A stretch of 64,000 bases of DNA from Camphora micrantha. Taxonomy: Eukaryota; Streptophyta; Magnoliopsida; Laurales; Lauraceae. The notes under the pieces were generated by a model. That model was not told the DNA's origin. It made no database searches and was given only the letters and a program-made list of their open reading frames with translations. The stretch covers positions 35,828,684-35,892,683 of the forward strand of contig QPKB01000001.1 of assembly GCA_003546025.1 (NCBI GenBank). Reading direction: 5' to 3'. Position numbers and translations under genes: made by a program. This document shows positions 31,847 through 44,668 of this stretch, in pieces; positions within the stretch are counted from its first letter, which is position 1; the number at the start of each line of letters is the position of its first letter.

Positions 31847-33442
31847 ATTGTTCATCTAGGGCTATTTTGGGAACGAAAAATGAAATATTTAAATGATTGA
31901 GAGTGGTTTGTTAGTAGCCCTATTATGATGGAAAAACTTATAAATATTGTTTGAAACCCATTTGAGAAGATGCCACATCACGAAGGACCGTTTAAAGTTT
32001 CAAAAATTCATAAGGTGTATGAGGTGCCCGGAATGTCTCGAAACTCAAGGAGTACCAATTTATTATTAAAAATCGACATAGGGGACCCCTATTCACCTTG
32101 GACAAATCTTGAACTCCGATATTTTGCCCGCAATTTCAAAAGTTAAATTGTACCCTCTTGTTCCCGAGTTTTATACTACATGACTTGTTATCCTCGAAAG
32201 CATTGATATTGTACTTGTTATAGTTGCTAGCCCCGACGTACATGACCCGATATGAAATGAAAGTTATGCCTTTGAGTATCCTTGTCTCGCTTGGTTATTT
32301 ACTTGCACTCGATGTATTTTTACATGTCTTGATTTTTGTTATTTGAACTATGAGTCGACACCACTAAACTTGGATAATCTTGTTGGTCTAATCCACCGAC
32401 TTGGAGATCCCCCACTTGTCCCACCAGCTGCAGTTTGGATCCCGCTACTCGGTTATTACCGTGGTCTTGTCCAGATACCGCAGATTGCTACCGTGGTTCC
32501 CGATGCCCAGCTCGCTACCATGGTCATGTCTAGTAATATTATATATGTATTTGTAAATTTCGTTGTACCTCCTCACTTCGGTGACTAGGGTCAACGCCTT
32601 GATATGCTTTTGTCACTTCGGTGATAGAGGACTTAGCTTCGTGCGGTTGTCATCTTGCTTGTTTCCTGTTTCCTGTTTCCTTGGTTACCTTTACATGTTT
32701 TACCTTGCACAAATGTTTTTGAATAAATGATTCATTTCTTTTATGAAAGTTATTGTTTAAATAGGTTTTTAATATTTTCCGAGATAAATGTATTTAGTAT
32801 TGATTGGTCATATCTTTTCACCCATCTGCCAGACCGTCGTGTATGATCCATTTATTTGGTACTCAGGTCCAGTTGTTGGTTATCCCGAGGAGGAGCATGA
32901 GGAGGCAGTCGGAGAACCGTAGCACTTAGTTGAGTGGCACGCCGATGATGTCGTCTAGACATTGGGTTGCCTCAAGATACGATTCATTTTGGGGTTTGTG
33001 GATAACCTATTCTTTTGGGAAAACTGTTTAGTTGCATTGGCCTTTGTTGGCCTCTATTTTTTAGAAATGTAATTAACTGATCTTTTGTATAAACTTTAAC
33101 ATCACTTTTGGGAAAAACGCTAATGATCTTTGTTCATTCTATTACTTGTTATAAATGTATTATCAGTCACGGTATTATGGATATGTGTGAAATAGATTTG
33201 CTACACGCTTCCGCATTTAAAAGAAATATTTATGTTGTTGTGATATCCTCACCGCGGACACTTGTGGGAAATCACGTGCACGGGTAATATCTTTTCCTTT
33301 ATTACCCTTGGACGTATTAACAAATTTATTATATGTCTTATTCATTAACCATTCTTTCGTTCTTTTCATTATTATATCCAAACATTAGTCCCGATCCCGG
33401 ATTAGATTAGGCCCGTGGACCCGGTCCGGGGTCGTGATAGAC

Positions 33443-33454
33443 TGGAATCAGAGC
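33443..33454 (+). other. Primer binding site of T
   Basis: TGGAATCAGAGC, one mismatch from the Met-tRNA complement, three bases after the LTR end. Confidence 0.85.
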
Positions 33455-33598
33455 GAGACGTGTTTCAGGCAGCTAAAAGAAGCTAAAAGTCCTAAGGACG
33501 TGGTGATGATTCGCTAGAATTTCTGTTAACTAGCATCGTATGAGCAATGTGTGACCCTTTATTGATTATTATGTACTAACAACTTATTTTGCAGCATT

Positions 33599-34905
33599 AT
33601 GCCACCTCGTAAGAGACCGATAAACGGCAATCCCACTGCGAGTAACAATGATCACACAGGACCAGTTAGGGAAGATATTCCTGAGAACACCATGCAGAGC
33701 CAATTCCAACAAATGATGCAAACAATGCTTGACCAACAACGCTAGGCTAATGAAACCAAGCTAGATTGCAAAAGCAGATGCTTAAAAAGGATGAAGATCA
33801 TGCCAAAGAGTTGGCAGAGATGCAAAGGCAGTTGTTAAAGGTATTACAAAGGAGGCCCGAACTGGTTCAAGCTCAACCCGCAATTGTCATAAACCAAAGG
33901 GAACATGACCCGAATGCATTATTTGAGAAGTTTCGAAAGAGAGTTCCAAAATAATTTATCGGGACAGAGGATCCCTTGGTTGCAAATGACTGGCTAGAAC
34001 ACACGGAGAATATCTTCGAATTCTTCCAATGCACGGGAAGAGAACGAATGAAACTTGCAACGTCTCTCTTTACCAATTCAGCGGATATTTGGTGGAAGAC
34101 CGTTATAGAAGAATACAGAACCATGGTTGTCGCAGTGGTTTGGGCAAATTTCAAGAAACAGTTTGGGGATAAGAATGTACCCACTCATATCAAGAGACAG
34201 AAGGCAATAGAGTTCCAGTAGCTTGTCTAAGGAAATATGACAGTCCTCGAATATCTCACTAAGTTCGAGAGATTGTCTAGATATGCTCCAGAGTTAATGG
34301 ACATAGTGGAGAAGAAGATAGCCAAATTTCTAGAAGGACTCAACCCAATCATTGAGAGAGATGCTACGGGGGTTGTACCACCTACAACCTTCGAAGAGGT
34401 TGTCAAGAGAGCTTACAAGTTTGAGAACTTTCATCTCAAGATCCTCAGAGTTCAAGGAAAGGGGCAAGCTCATCAGCAGAACCACCAACAAAAAAATCAG
34501 CAACACAAGAGGCAGAGGCCAGATCAAAATGTCTATAATCAAGTAATTTGTATCCACTGTGGGAAGAATCATGACAGTACCCAGTGCCGTACACTTACTG
34601 GAGCATGCTTCAGGTGTGGTTCGATGAACCATCAGATGAGGGACGGTCCAAGACGAAACAGACAGAATCAACAACAATAGGGGGCACAGCGTCTAGCACC
34701 ACCTCAAAATGCACTAGTTGTCCAAAACCAAGCAATGCCACTTCAGTAACAAGCACCACAGCAACAGTACAGACTTCAGCAGCATCAACAATAGGCCCAT
34801 CAGCAAGGGCAGAATCAAAATCAGTGTCCTCCGCAGCAGAATAGAAATGCACAGCAAGGCAGGCCACAACAGGCTCAGAACAGGCCACAGCAGCGAGAAC
34901 AAGTA
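33599..34905 (+). pseudogene. gag: T gag, degraded
   Basis: Begins MPPRKRP at 33599. The capsid-like region is in frames from 33766 to 34680 (FIGTEDP, DWLEHTE, MTVLEYLTKFERL). A zinc knuckle near 34600 starts CFRCGSMNHQ but lacks its last Cys. A Gln-rich tail leads to protease. Stops at 33743, 33952, 34219, 34228, 34678, 34747 and 34792 sit where Gln is expected (CAA or CAG changed to TAA or TAG). A frameshift lies between 33743 and 33766. No functional Gag can be made. Confidence 0.88.
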
Positions 34906-37900
34906 TACGCGGTCAACAGAGCTGACGCAACTGGCAATGTAGTGGAAGGTACACTCCTTGTTTGTGGGATTAAAGCTAGGATTTTATTTGATCCTAGCTC
35001 TACACATTCTTTTATATCCCATGAATATTCTAAGTTGATAGATGTGCATGCTAGAGAACTTAAGTATATTTTGACTGTGGCCACCCCAATAGGTAAACAA
35101 GTTATGTGTACCACTTATCACCCTAGTTGTACAGTTCAGATAGGAGAAGTGGTTTTAACCGCAGATCTCATTTTATTGGAGATGTATGATTTCGATGTCA
35201 TCATAGGGATGGATTGGTTGGCAGGGTACCATGCCACAATGGATTGTTTCCATAAAACCCTCACCTTCAAATTAGATGAGACACCAGCAAGAGTGTTGTT
35301 TCAGGGAGGGAGAAGTAATCCTAGTGCAGAGTTTATTTCAACATTAAAGGCTAATAGACTTTTGAAAAGTGGATGTGAAGCCTATTTGGCGTTTATCACG
35401 GAGGATAAACGGTCCCAAAGGGTGAAGAAGATCCCTATTGTTTGAGAATTTCCGGATGTTTTTCCAGAAGAGATTCCAGGATTACCACCCATCAGGGAAA
35501 TAGACTTCACTATTGAGCTATTACCAGGGACCGCTCCAATATCCATTGCACCTTATAGAATGGCTTCGGCAGAATTGGGAGAATTGAAAACACAATTGCA
35601 AGAATTGTTGGACAAAGGTTTTGTAAGATCGAGCATTTCACCTTGGGGAGCTCCAGTTTTGTTTTTCAAGAAAGAGGATGGTTCGATGAGAATGTGTATA
35701 GATTATCGGAGATTGAACCAAGTGACCATCAAGAACAAATATCCATTGCCGAGGATAGATGAACTGTTTGATCAGTTGTAAGGTGCTTCATATTTTTCGA
35801 AGATTGACTTGAGATCCGGTTACCATCAGCTGAGAGTCAGAGAATCAAAAGTATTGAAGACAGCTTTTCGGACAAGATATGGATAATATGAGTTCCTAGT
35901 TATGCCATTTGGATTGACTAATGTACCAACAGTATTCATGGCATTAATGAACAAGATATTTGCACAATATCTAGATCAGTTTGTAGTGGTGTTCATTGAT
36001 GATATTTTGGTGTACTCTAAGACCAAGGAAGAGCATGAAGAGCATCTGAGGATAGCATTACAACTTCTGAGAGAGAATCAACTATATGCTAAGTTCAACA
36101 AGTGTAAATTCTGGCTAGAGCAAGTAGCATTTTTGGAACACATCATCTCCAAAGAATGATTGCCAGTAGATCCCTCCAAGATTGAGGCAGTAGTAAAGTG
36201 GGAAATACAAAAGAATGTGACCGAAATCAGAAGTTTTCTGGGATTGGCAGGTTATTACCGGAGGTTTGTGCAAGGATTTTCGTCGATTGCGTCACCATTG
36301 ACGAAGTTGACAAGGAAGAATGTACCGTATGTGTGGTCAGATTAGTGTGAGGATAGTTTCCAAGAGCTAAAGAGGAGATTAACTATAGAACCAGTCCTTA
36401 CTTTGCGATCCGGAAGCGGCGGTTTCACCATTTTTACCGATGCTTTAAATGTTGGACTTGGATGTGTATTGATGCAAGATGGAAAAGTTATTGCTTATGG
36501 ATCCCGGCAGTTGAAAGATCATGAAAAGAACTATGCAACACATGATCTTGAGTTAGCAGCGGTCGTGTTTGCGTTGAAAATGTGGAGACATTACCTCTAT
36601 AGAGAGAAGTTCGAAGTCCACTCCGACCACCGCAGCTTACAGTATTTGTTTTCTCAGAAAGAACAGAACATGAGGCAGAGAAGATGGATGGAATTCATCA
36701 AGGATTATGATTTTTCAATCAAATACCACCCGGGGAAAGCTAATATAGTTGCTGATGCCTTGAGCAGAAAGTCAATAGGCTTGGCAAATCTCAGTGGCAC
36801 TTGTAAATTTGAATAATTTGAAGAGCTGAGAATATATTTACAGCCACTGAAGAAAGGTGTAGTATTGGCTAACATGTCAATGTCAGAGCCTTCCTTCATT
36901 CGAAAGATCAAGAATAGTCAGTTGCAAGATCCAGAGTTGGCCAAGATTTCAGAGCATATAGCAGACCGTCCTGACTTCCGTATTGTAGATGGAGTTTTGT
37001 ACTACCGTGACCGTCTGTGTGTGCCTAACATTGAAGATTTGAGGAATGACATTATGACCGAAGCTCACAATACAAGGTACTCCATGCATCCAGGCAGCAC
37101 GAAGATGTACCAGAACTTGAAGGGCGGATTCTGGTGGAACAACATGAAGAGGGAGATTGCAGCGTTTGTCTCCCGGTGTATGACTTGTCAGTTGGTAAAG
37201 GCAGAACATCAGAAGCCTCCAAGGTTGTTACAACCGTTAGAGATCCCGGAATGGAAATGGGAGCACATTACCATGGATTTTATTTCAGAATTACCGAGGA
37301 CCAGCAGAGGCAACGATGCTATATGGGTCATTGTGGGTCGTCTCACCAAGTCAGCTCATTTCATTCCTATGAGGATAGGAAAGAAGATGCATATGCTACC
37401 ATTGGCAGAGTTGTTTGTTAATGAGATTGTCAAAAGACATGGCCAGCCAGTTTCTATCACGTCTGACAGAGACAGCAGATTCGTCTCGAGATTCTGGAAG
37501 ACATTGCATGAATCCATGGGTACGAAGCTACAGTTCAGTACAGCTTACCACCCCCAGACAGATGGTCAGTCAGAGAGAGCTATTCAAACTCTTGAGAATA
37601 TGCTCCGTGCTTGTTATTGGATTTTAAGACTCAATGGGATGAGACTCTACCGTTGTGTGAGTTCGCTTACAACAACAGTTATCACTCGAGCATTGGGATG
37701 GCACCTTTCGAGGCATTATATGGCAGAAGGTGTAGAACACCTATGTGTTGGGAAAAAGTTGGTACCTGTCGCGACCCCGGACCGGGTTACTAGGTGGGCA
37801 GACCTAATCCGAGATCGGGACTAAATTTTTTTGAATGAATGATGATGATAAATACCAATCCATACCAATACTATGAATTTATTTTAACCAATACGTATAC

Positions 37901-39310
37901 GAGTCCATAAAAGATGCCACTCGTACACGCGATTTCCCATAGGTGTCCGTGGTGAAGATATCATATCAACACGAATATTTCTTTTAAGTGCGGAAGCGTG
38001 TAGCAAATCTAATTCATATAGTCATGTCCAAGATAACAAGACTAAAACATATATAAAACCAGTATCAAAATGAGCAATGATCATTAGTGCTTTCCCAAAA
38101 GAAAAGTTAAAGTTTATATAAAAGATCATTTAATTACACTTCCCAAAAATAGAGGCCAACAAAGGCCAACGAAATCAAAGTATCAAATCCTTAAAAGAAT
38201 GGTTAGTCCTAACCCAAAATGTTACGCATCTCGGACAACCAAGAGTCTAAACGACATCATTGGCGTGCCACTCAACTAGACGTTGCGGTTCTCCGACCGC
38301 CTCCTCGTGCTCCTCCTCGGGGTAACCGACAATGTGACCTGAGTACCAAAGCAAAGGGATCAAACACGACGGTTTCGCAGGTGAGTGAAAAGATATAACA
38401 ATAATAGAAATTACCTTGAAAAATATTTAAACCTGTTAAAATAATAATTCTCATAAAACAAAATAATCATTTACTGGAAAACAATATGCAATATAAAACA
38501 TGTAAGGTATCCAAGGAAATCAGGAAACAAGTAAGATGGCAACTACACGAAGCTAAGTCCTCTATCACCGAAGTGACATGAGCATATCGGGATATTGATC
38601 TCAGTCACCGAAGTGAGGAGATGCAACATAAGTAACATATACATATACATAATAATAATACGAGACATGACCATGGTAGCGAACTAGGCATCGGGAACCA
38701 CAGTAGAAATATGTGGTATCGGGACAAGACCACGGTAATAACCAGGTAGCGGGATCTAAACTACAGCTAGCGGGATGGGAGGGGGATCTCCAAGTCGGTG
38801 GATCAGACCACCAAGGTTATCCAAGCTTAGTGGTGCCGACTCATAGGTCAAATAACAGAAATCAAGACAAGTACGAAATACATATGATGCACTTATATAA
38901 TGGGCGGGACGGGGTGCTCAAAGGCACAAATATCATTTCAAACGGGAAGTGCATATCAGGACTAGCAAAATGCTATAATACAGTTTCAATGCTTTCGAGA
39001 ATGATAAATCATAATTCATAATTTTCGAGACAAGTATCGGGATTCAAAACTAATCAAGGTGAATAAGGGTCCCATATGTCAATTTCAATATAAATTGGTA
39101 CTCCTTGAGTTTGGAGACATTCCGGGCTCTTTATACACCTTAGGATTTTCTTAAGGCTTCAAATGAATCTTTGTGTGATGGATTCTTTCTCAAACGGACT
39201 CCATACATACCTCTAGTTGAACAGTCCCCATCATTCTCTAAAAGGGTGCACAAATGATCGGGATAGAATCCTCTTCGTTTCTCTTTGTTTCAGAATATCT
39301 GTGTAATTTC

Positions 39311-39582
39311 GGTCAGCTGGCGGTTAGCCGCCGATGGGTTCGGCGGCTAGCCGCTTGCTAACCACGAGGCTGACCGCGGATTCTGGGTAGCTACTAGAAA
39401 AGTAACTGTGACAACACGGTTAGCTGGCGGTTAGCCGTCGGTGGGTTCGGCGATTAGCCTGACCGCGGATTCTGGGCAAAGTTGTGCTCTCTGGAAATGT
39501 GACCACGATGGTTCGGTCATCTGGCGGTTAGCCGTCGGTCACTAAGCGGCTAGCCGACAAGTGACCGCCGGCTGACCGCTAG
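39311..39582. repeat. GCTAGC-cored palindrome array in S2
   Basis: Words GCGGTTAGCCG and GCGGCTAGCCGC (perfect at 39343-39354) recur with GGTCAGCTGGC and TGACCGCGG text in three blocks (39311, 39415, 39513). Confidence 0.88.
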
Positions 39583-40436
39583 GTGCAGAAAACCCCACTG
39601 TGTCTAGATTTTGAACCGATTTCTCCCTCAAACCATTTCTCTTCATTCTCATTCATCTTCCTGCAATCAAATGAGCTAAAAGTGCTCCTTCAATTCAACA
39701 TTCAACACTTCCTCCACATCAAAACTTCCATAAGCATCAAATGAGGAACCTTCTTCTTAATCACATTCAACCACAAGGAGGAGAGAAAATCCACAATCAC
39801 AAAGAGTCATTTATACCAAAAAAAGTAATAAATGGAAGGTCATCAATGCAATATCTCATTTAGTTATTAGCTAAACAACTCATTTATATGCATTTATTTC
39901 AAAATCATGTAAGTCAAAAATAACATGAAACATACAGTGAAGTCATTGATGCATTTCATGAAAACCATTCAAAGCTCAAAATATCAAATCATCCACTTGC
40001 CTCAAGGTCTCTAATCAAGAAAATCAAACTTCTGACACTCTCTCCAAGACAAGCTCCAAAGCTACACAAAAGCCCCCAAAACAAACCCTAAAAGGGTCAA
40101 AACAAGGAAATAGAAAGAGAGAGCTTCCAATAATGGAGGTGAAGCTCCTCTAGAGTCCTAAGAACACAAATCTAGAAGATGGAGGGATTGCTTACTTGTA
40201 GGTTCTCCAAATGGGCAAGACAAGCTCAAAGAGGATCTTGGAAATAGAGGTTTTCTCCAAAAATGGTATCAAGATGAAGCCTTAGTGGAGAGGAATAGAA
40301 TGGTGGAATCCCTTTTGATGTTGGTGCAAGTTTGGTGGGAGATTGAGTGATGGAAAGCAAGAAGAAGAAGAAAAAGCAAGGAGCCCTAGGTTTAGTTGCT
40401 TGTGCTGGAAAAAGAGAAAGGAAGGAGATGGGTTCA

Positions 40437-40445
40437 CCTTATATA
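40437..40445 (-). promoter_or_regulatory. TATA box of S2
   Basis: TATATAAGG on the minus strand, 250 bp before the GTAAGC motif. Confidence 0.65.
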
Positions 40446-41467
40446 AGCAAATGCAAGTGGGCTCCACCCTTTAGAAATCATGGAAGGCTGAAATAGTAGT
40501 TTTCGAGACCTCGGCCTGAAATCGACGAAGAAGGAAGAAATGATCGTCAAAATTTATAGTTTCCAAAAAGTTTATGTTTCGAGGGTTTCGGAAATATCAA
40601 ACATTGGGTATAGATTTAGTGTAAAAAGACTGTTTTGCCCTTGAAGCTAGAAAAGTCGGATTTCGGGATCTCGAACAGGAACGGGACTAACATGAAAATT
40701 GTGGAGATTAACAATATGAGTTAAACGGGATGAAAATACGAATTAAAGGAAACCCCAGATAAACCCCCAAGTAAATGCAAAGTCAAGAAAAGGAACCCCC
40801 AAAGGACCCTACTAATCACAAAGGCACTCAAAATTTCCAGAGCTATAACAAAGCTATTCTAAACCCAACTAAATCAAAATCCACTAAACACACTTAGAAC
40901 TAAAATACAACTTAATTAGCACTAATCGAGGTCACTCGGGTCGGGGTCTTACAGTACCCGCAGTTTCCATGGACCAACCATAGTGAGTGAGACTAGTGAC
41001 AAAGTCAAGTTGATCCAAGAACGATTAAAAGTGGCTCGGAGTAGACAGAAAAGTTATGCAGACTCTCACAGAGGGATCTACAGTTCAAAGAAGGAGACAA
41101 GATTTTCTTGAAAGTGTCACCGACTAGGGGAACATTGAGATTTGGACAAAAAGGCAAGCTATCTCGGAGATACATTGGACCATACGACATTGTAAGCAAG
41201 ATTGGTGACGTGACTTATAGATTAGCCTTACCACCCGAGCTATCCGGCGTACACAACGTCTTCCATGTGTCTATGTTGAAGAACAATGTCCCCAATCCTT
41301 TACATGTACTCCATCATGAACATTTAGAAATCAGAGAAGATGCTACATCTGTAAAGAAACCTATTCAGATCATCGATACGACGGAACAAGAATTGAGGAC
41401 GAGGATTATTCAGTGGGTAAAAGTACTTTGGGAAAATCATGGACCGGAAGAAGCAACGTGGGAATTA

Positions 41468-44400
41468 CGACCCGAGTGACCTCGATTAATACTATTTGAG
41501 TTATGTGTTAGTTCTAAGCTTGATTAGTGGATTTTTGTTTCGTTGGGATTAGAATAGCTTTTATTATAGTTTTGGGGATTTTTGGAGTGCCTTGGTACTT
41601 AGTGGGGCCCTTTGGGAGTTCTTTTTTGTGACTTTGCGTTTACTTAGGTGATTATCCGAGATTGCAATGATTTGCATTTTAATCCCGTTTTACTCATCTT
41701 GTTAATCTCCACAACTTTTATGTTGATCCCGTTCCCGTTCCCATTCGAAACCCCGAAACCCGACTTTACTAGTTTTGATGAAAAACATTCTTTTTACACT
41801 AAATCTGTACCCAAAATTTGATATTCCCGAAACCCGCGAAACATATACTTTTTGAAAACTAGAAATTTCGACGAACAACTTTTCCTTCTTCGTCGAATTC
41901 ATCCGAGGTTCCGAAAACCGTTATTTCAGCCCCACAAGATTTCTTAGGGGTGGAGCCCACTCCCAATGGCTTTATAAGAGAACCCTTCTTCTCCTTTCCC
42001 CTTTTCTAGCTCAAAAGAATCCTAACCCAAGGTTTTTCCATTTCTCTTCTTCCTCTTGCTTCTCCATCCCCAAATCTCCACCCAACTTGCACAAATTGAA
42101 TAATGGATATCACCATCTCCTTCCTCTTCACTAGAACTCTCCATTAATATCATTTTTGGAGAAAACCTCCCATCCCAAGACCTTCCTTGAGCTAATCTTG
42201 CGTCTTTGAAGAACCCTCATGTAAGTAATCTTTTCCCTCTTTTGATATTGTGTTCTCTTAGTCTAAGAGAAACTCCCTTTTCATTATTGGAGCTTTTCCT
42301 TCTTGTTCATTATTTTGACCATTTTTAGGGTTTTTATTTGGGGGTTTTGTTTGTAGCTTTGATCTTTGGCTTGGAGGTGTGATTAGAGTGTTTAGAGCTT
42401 GATTTCTTGATTAGAGACCAAAGGCAAGTGGATGATTTGATATTTTGAACATGAAATGTTTTTATAAGAAATGTGTTGATTTTGTCATCTCTATTCATAC
42501 TATTCTTGAGTTACATACTTTTGAAATAAATGCACATGAATGAGTTGGTTGATTGTTAACTCTTGAAGCATTGCTTTTATGACCTCTCATTTATTATTTA
42601 TTTGTAGTATAAATGAATCCTTGTGATTTGGTGGATTTTCTCATCTCTTTGTGGTTGAATGTGATTGAGAAGAAGTTGTTTGGATTAAATGTTTAATGAA
42701 GTTTTGATGGGGGTTTTGGATGATGTGTAAGGAGTTTTGAGCCTCTCATTTTGGTGGAGGAATGAGGCTCAAAGGTATTGTAAGAAGAGGAAAATGGGAA
42801 GAAGTAGAACTGTCCCGGAATCAGTTCTTAGACAGTTCGCTCGAGCGAACTTGACAGAGCGACCTGTCCAGAAAAGGATTTCGAACCATTCCAGTAGACA
42901 GTTCGCTCGAGCGAACCTTACTTCGCTTGAACGAACCCTCCCAGAACTCATTTCCAGAGAGTGGTTAGTTCGAGCACGTGATTGATTCGCTCGAGCCAAC
43001 CTAAACTGGACAAGTTCGCTCGAGCGAACGCTTCCAGAAAGCCATTCCAAAGACCACTTCGCTCGAGCGAACCTCTGGTCCACTCGAGTGATGGGTATTG
43101 TTCATCTAGGGCTATTGGGAACGAAAAATGAAACGTTTAAATGATTGAGAGTGGTTTGTTAGCAGCCCTATTATGATGGGAAAACTTATAAATATTGTTT
43201 GAAACCCATTTGAGAAGATGCCACCTCACGAAGGACCGTTTAAAGTTTCAAAAATTCATAAGGTGTATGAGGTGCCCGGAATGTCTCGAAACTCAAGGAG
43301 TACCAATTTATTATTAAAAATCGACATACGGGACCCCTATTCACCTTAGACAAATCTTGAACTCCGATATTTTGCCTGCAATTTCAAAAGTTAAATTGTA
43401 CCCTCTTGTTCCCGAGTTTTATACTACATGACTTGTTATCCTCGAAAGCATTGATATTGTACTTGTTATAGTTGCTAGCCCCGAAGTACATGACCCGATG
43501 TGAAATGAAAGTTATGCCTTTGAGCATCCTTGTCTCGCTCGGTTATTTACTTGCACTCGATGTATTTATACATGTCTTGATTTTTGTTATTTGACCTATG
43601 AGTCGGCACCACTAAGCTTGGATAATCTTATTGATCTGATCCACCAACTTGGAAATCCCCCACTTGTCCTGCCAACTGCAGTTTGGATTCCGCTACCCGG
43701 TTATTACCGTGGTCTTGTCCCGATACCGCGGATTGCTACTGTCGTTCCTTATGCCTGGCTAGCTACCACAGTCATGTCTAGTATTATTATATATGTATAT
43801 GCAAATTTCATTGTACCTCCTCACTTCGATGACTGGGGTCAATGCCTTGATATGCTCTTGTCACTTCGATGATAGACGACTTAGCTTTGTGTGGTTGTCA
43901 TTTTGCTTTTTTTACGTTTCCTTGGTTACCTTTACATGTTTTAGCTTACACAAATGTTTTTGAATAAATGATTCATTTCTTTTATGAAAGTTATTGTTTA
44001 AACAGGTTTTTTAATATTTTCCAAGGTAAATGTATTTATTATTGATTGGTCATATCTTTTCACTCATTTGCCAAACCGTCGTCTCTGATCCATTTATTTG
44101 GTACTCAGGTCCAGTCGTTGGTTATCACGAAGAGGCGGTCGGAGAACCGCAGCACTTAGTTGAGTAGCACGGTGATGATGTCGTCTAGACATTGGGTTGC
44201 CTCGAGATACGATTCATTTTGGGGTTTGTGGATAACCTATTCTTTTGGGAAAACTGTTTAGTTGCATTGGCCTTTGTTGGCCCCTTTGTTTGGGAAATGT
44301 AATTAACTGATCTTTTGTAAAACTTTAACATCACTTTTGGGAAAAACGCTAATGATCATTGTTCATTCTGATACTTGCTATAACTGTATTATCAGTCATG

Positions 44401-44668
44401 CTATTATGGATATGAATGTGTGAAGTAGATTTGCTACACGCTTCCACTTTTAAAAGAAATATTTATGTTGTTGTGATATCCTCACCGCAGACACCTGTGG
44501 GAAATCACGTACACGGGTAATATCTTACCCTTTATTGACCCATGGGCGTATTAACAAATTTATTATATGTCTTATTCATTAACCATTCTTTTGTTCTTAT
44601 CATTATTATATCCAAACATTAGTCCCGATCTTGGTTTAGGCCCATGGACCCGGTCTGGGGTCGTGACA
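41468..44668 (+). repeat. T 3' LTR, lacking its first ten bases
   Basis: Aligns with the 5' LTR from CGACTCGAG on and ends GTCGTGACA. Its left end is fused to the chromodomain codons; TGTAAGACCC and any PPT are missing. Confidence 0.9.
42835..43092. repeat. CTCGAG-cored palindrome array, T 3' LTR
   Basis: Same words as the 5' LTR array but with two units shortened or lost (at about 42856 and 43028), so the array changed length after insertion. Confidence 0.9.

Larger units (their letters stand above)
30189..33439 (+). repeat. T 5' LTR (3,251 bp)
   Basis: Starts TGTAAGACCCC and ends GGGGTCGTGATA, where the final CA has become TA (the 3' LTR keeps GTGACA). Contains TATA (30699), a splice-donor-like GTAAGT (30948) and a palindrome array (31557-31846). 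Sampled stretches match the 3' LTR at about 98-99 percent, but 32343-32600 differs much more. Confidence 0.92.
30948..33594 (+). other. Candidate leader intron of T RNA
   Basis: Donor CAT/GTAAGTAAT at 30948, 249 bp after TATA. Acceptor TACTAAC (33574-33580) ... TTTTGCAG (ends 33594), four bases before the gag ATG at 33599. Removal would delete most of the LTR leader, the palindrome array and the PBS from the spliced mRNA. Inferred from motifs only. Confidence 0.4.
37767..40953 (-). mobile_element. Solo LTR S2, Tekay-like, inserted in T integrase
   Basis: Plus-strand ends TGTCGCGACC and GGGGTCTTACA; perfect target duplications GTACC (37762-37766 and 40954-40958). It is 3,187 bp long, related to T's LTR in inverted orientation but a different subfamily (GCTAGC-type array). 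TATA at 40437-40445, GTAAGC donor motif at 40195 (minus). Confidence 0.95.
34906..41479 (+). pseudogene. pol: T pol: protease, RT, RNase H, integrase, partial chromodomain; split by S2
   Basis: Protease: FDPSSTHSF active site (Asp kept, following Gly lost). RT: FPDVFPE, PYRMASAEL and FIDDILVYS with both catalytic Asp. RNase H: FTDALNVGLG, DLELAAV, HSDHRSL and ADALSRK. Integrase: H-H-C-C finger with CMTC, triad in MDFISELP, TSDRDSRF and TDGQSERAIQ. After S2 (37767-40953) the C-terminal part resumes with a frameshift and reaches FHVSMLK and a chromodomain start VLWENHGPEEATW. Stops at 35443, 35779, 35887, 36157, 36343 and 36814; another frameshift near 37610. The frame ends in TGA supplied by the LTR at 41477, because the rest of the chromodomain and the PPT are gone. 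Confidence 0.92.
30189..44668 (+). mobile_element. Element T: full-length Ty3/gypsy chromovirus (Tekay/Del clade), coding-dead
   Basis: LTRs 30189-33439 and 41468-44668, target duplication ACTAG (30184-30188) / ATTAG (44669-44673). Inside are PBS (33443), gag, protease, RT, RNase H, integrase and the start of a chromodomain in one orientation, interrupted by solo LTR S2. LTRs of 3.2 kb plus the chromodomain point to Tekay/Del. Thirteen in-frame stops and several frameshifts disable it. The site lies inside the tandem repeat of the M LTR. Confidence 0.93.

Noticed and set aside
32343..32588. 81-codon frame in T 5' LTR, with a counterpart at 43591
   Set aside because: The frame is in the LTR, the two copies differ by many amino-acid changes, and there is no recognisable domain.
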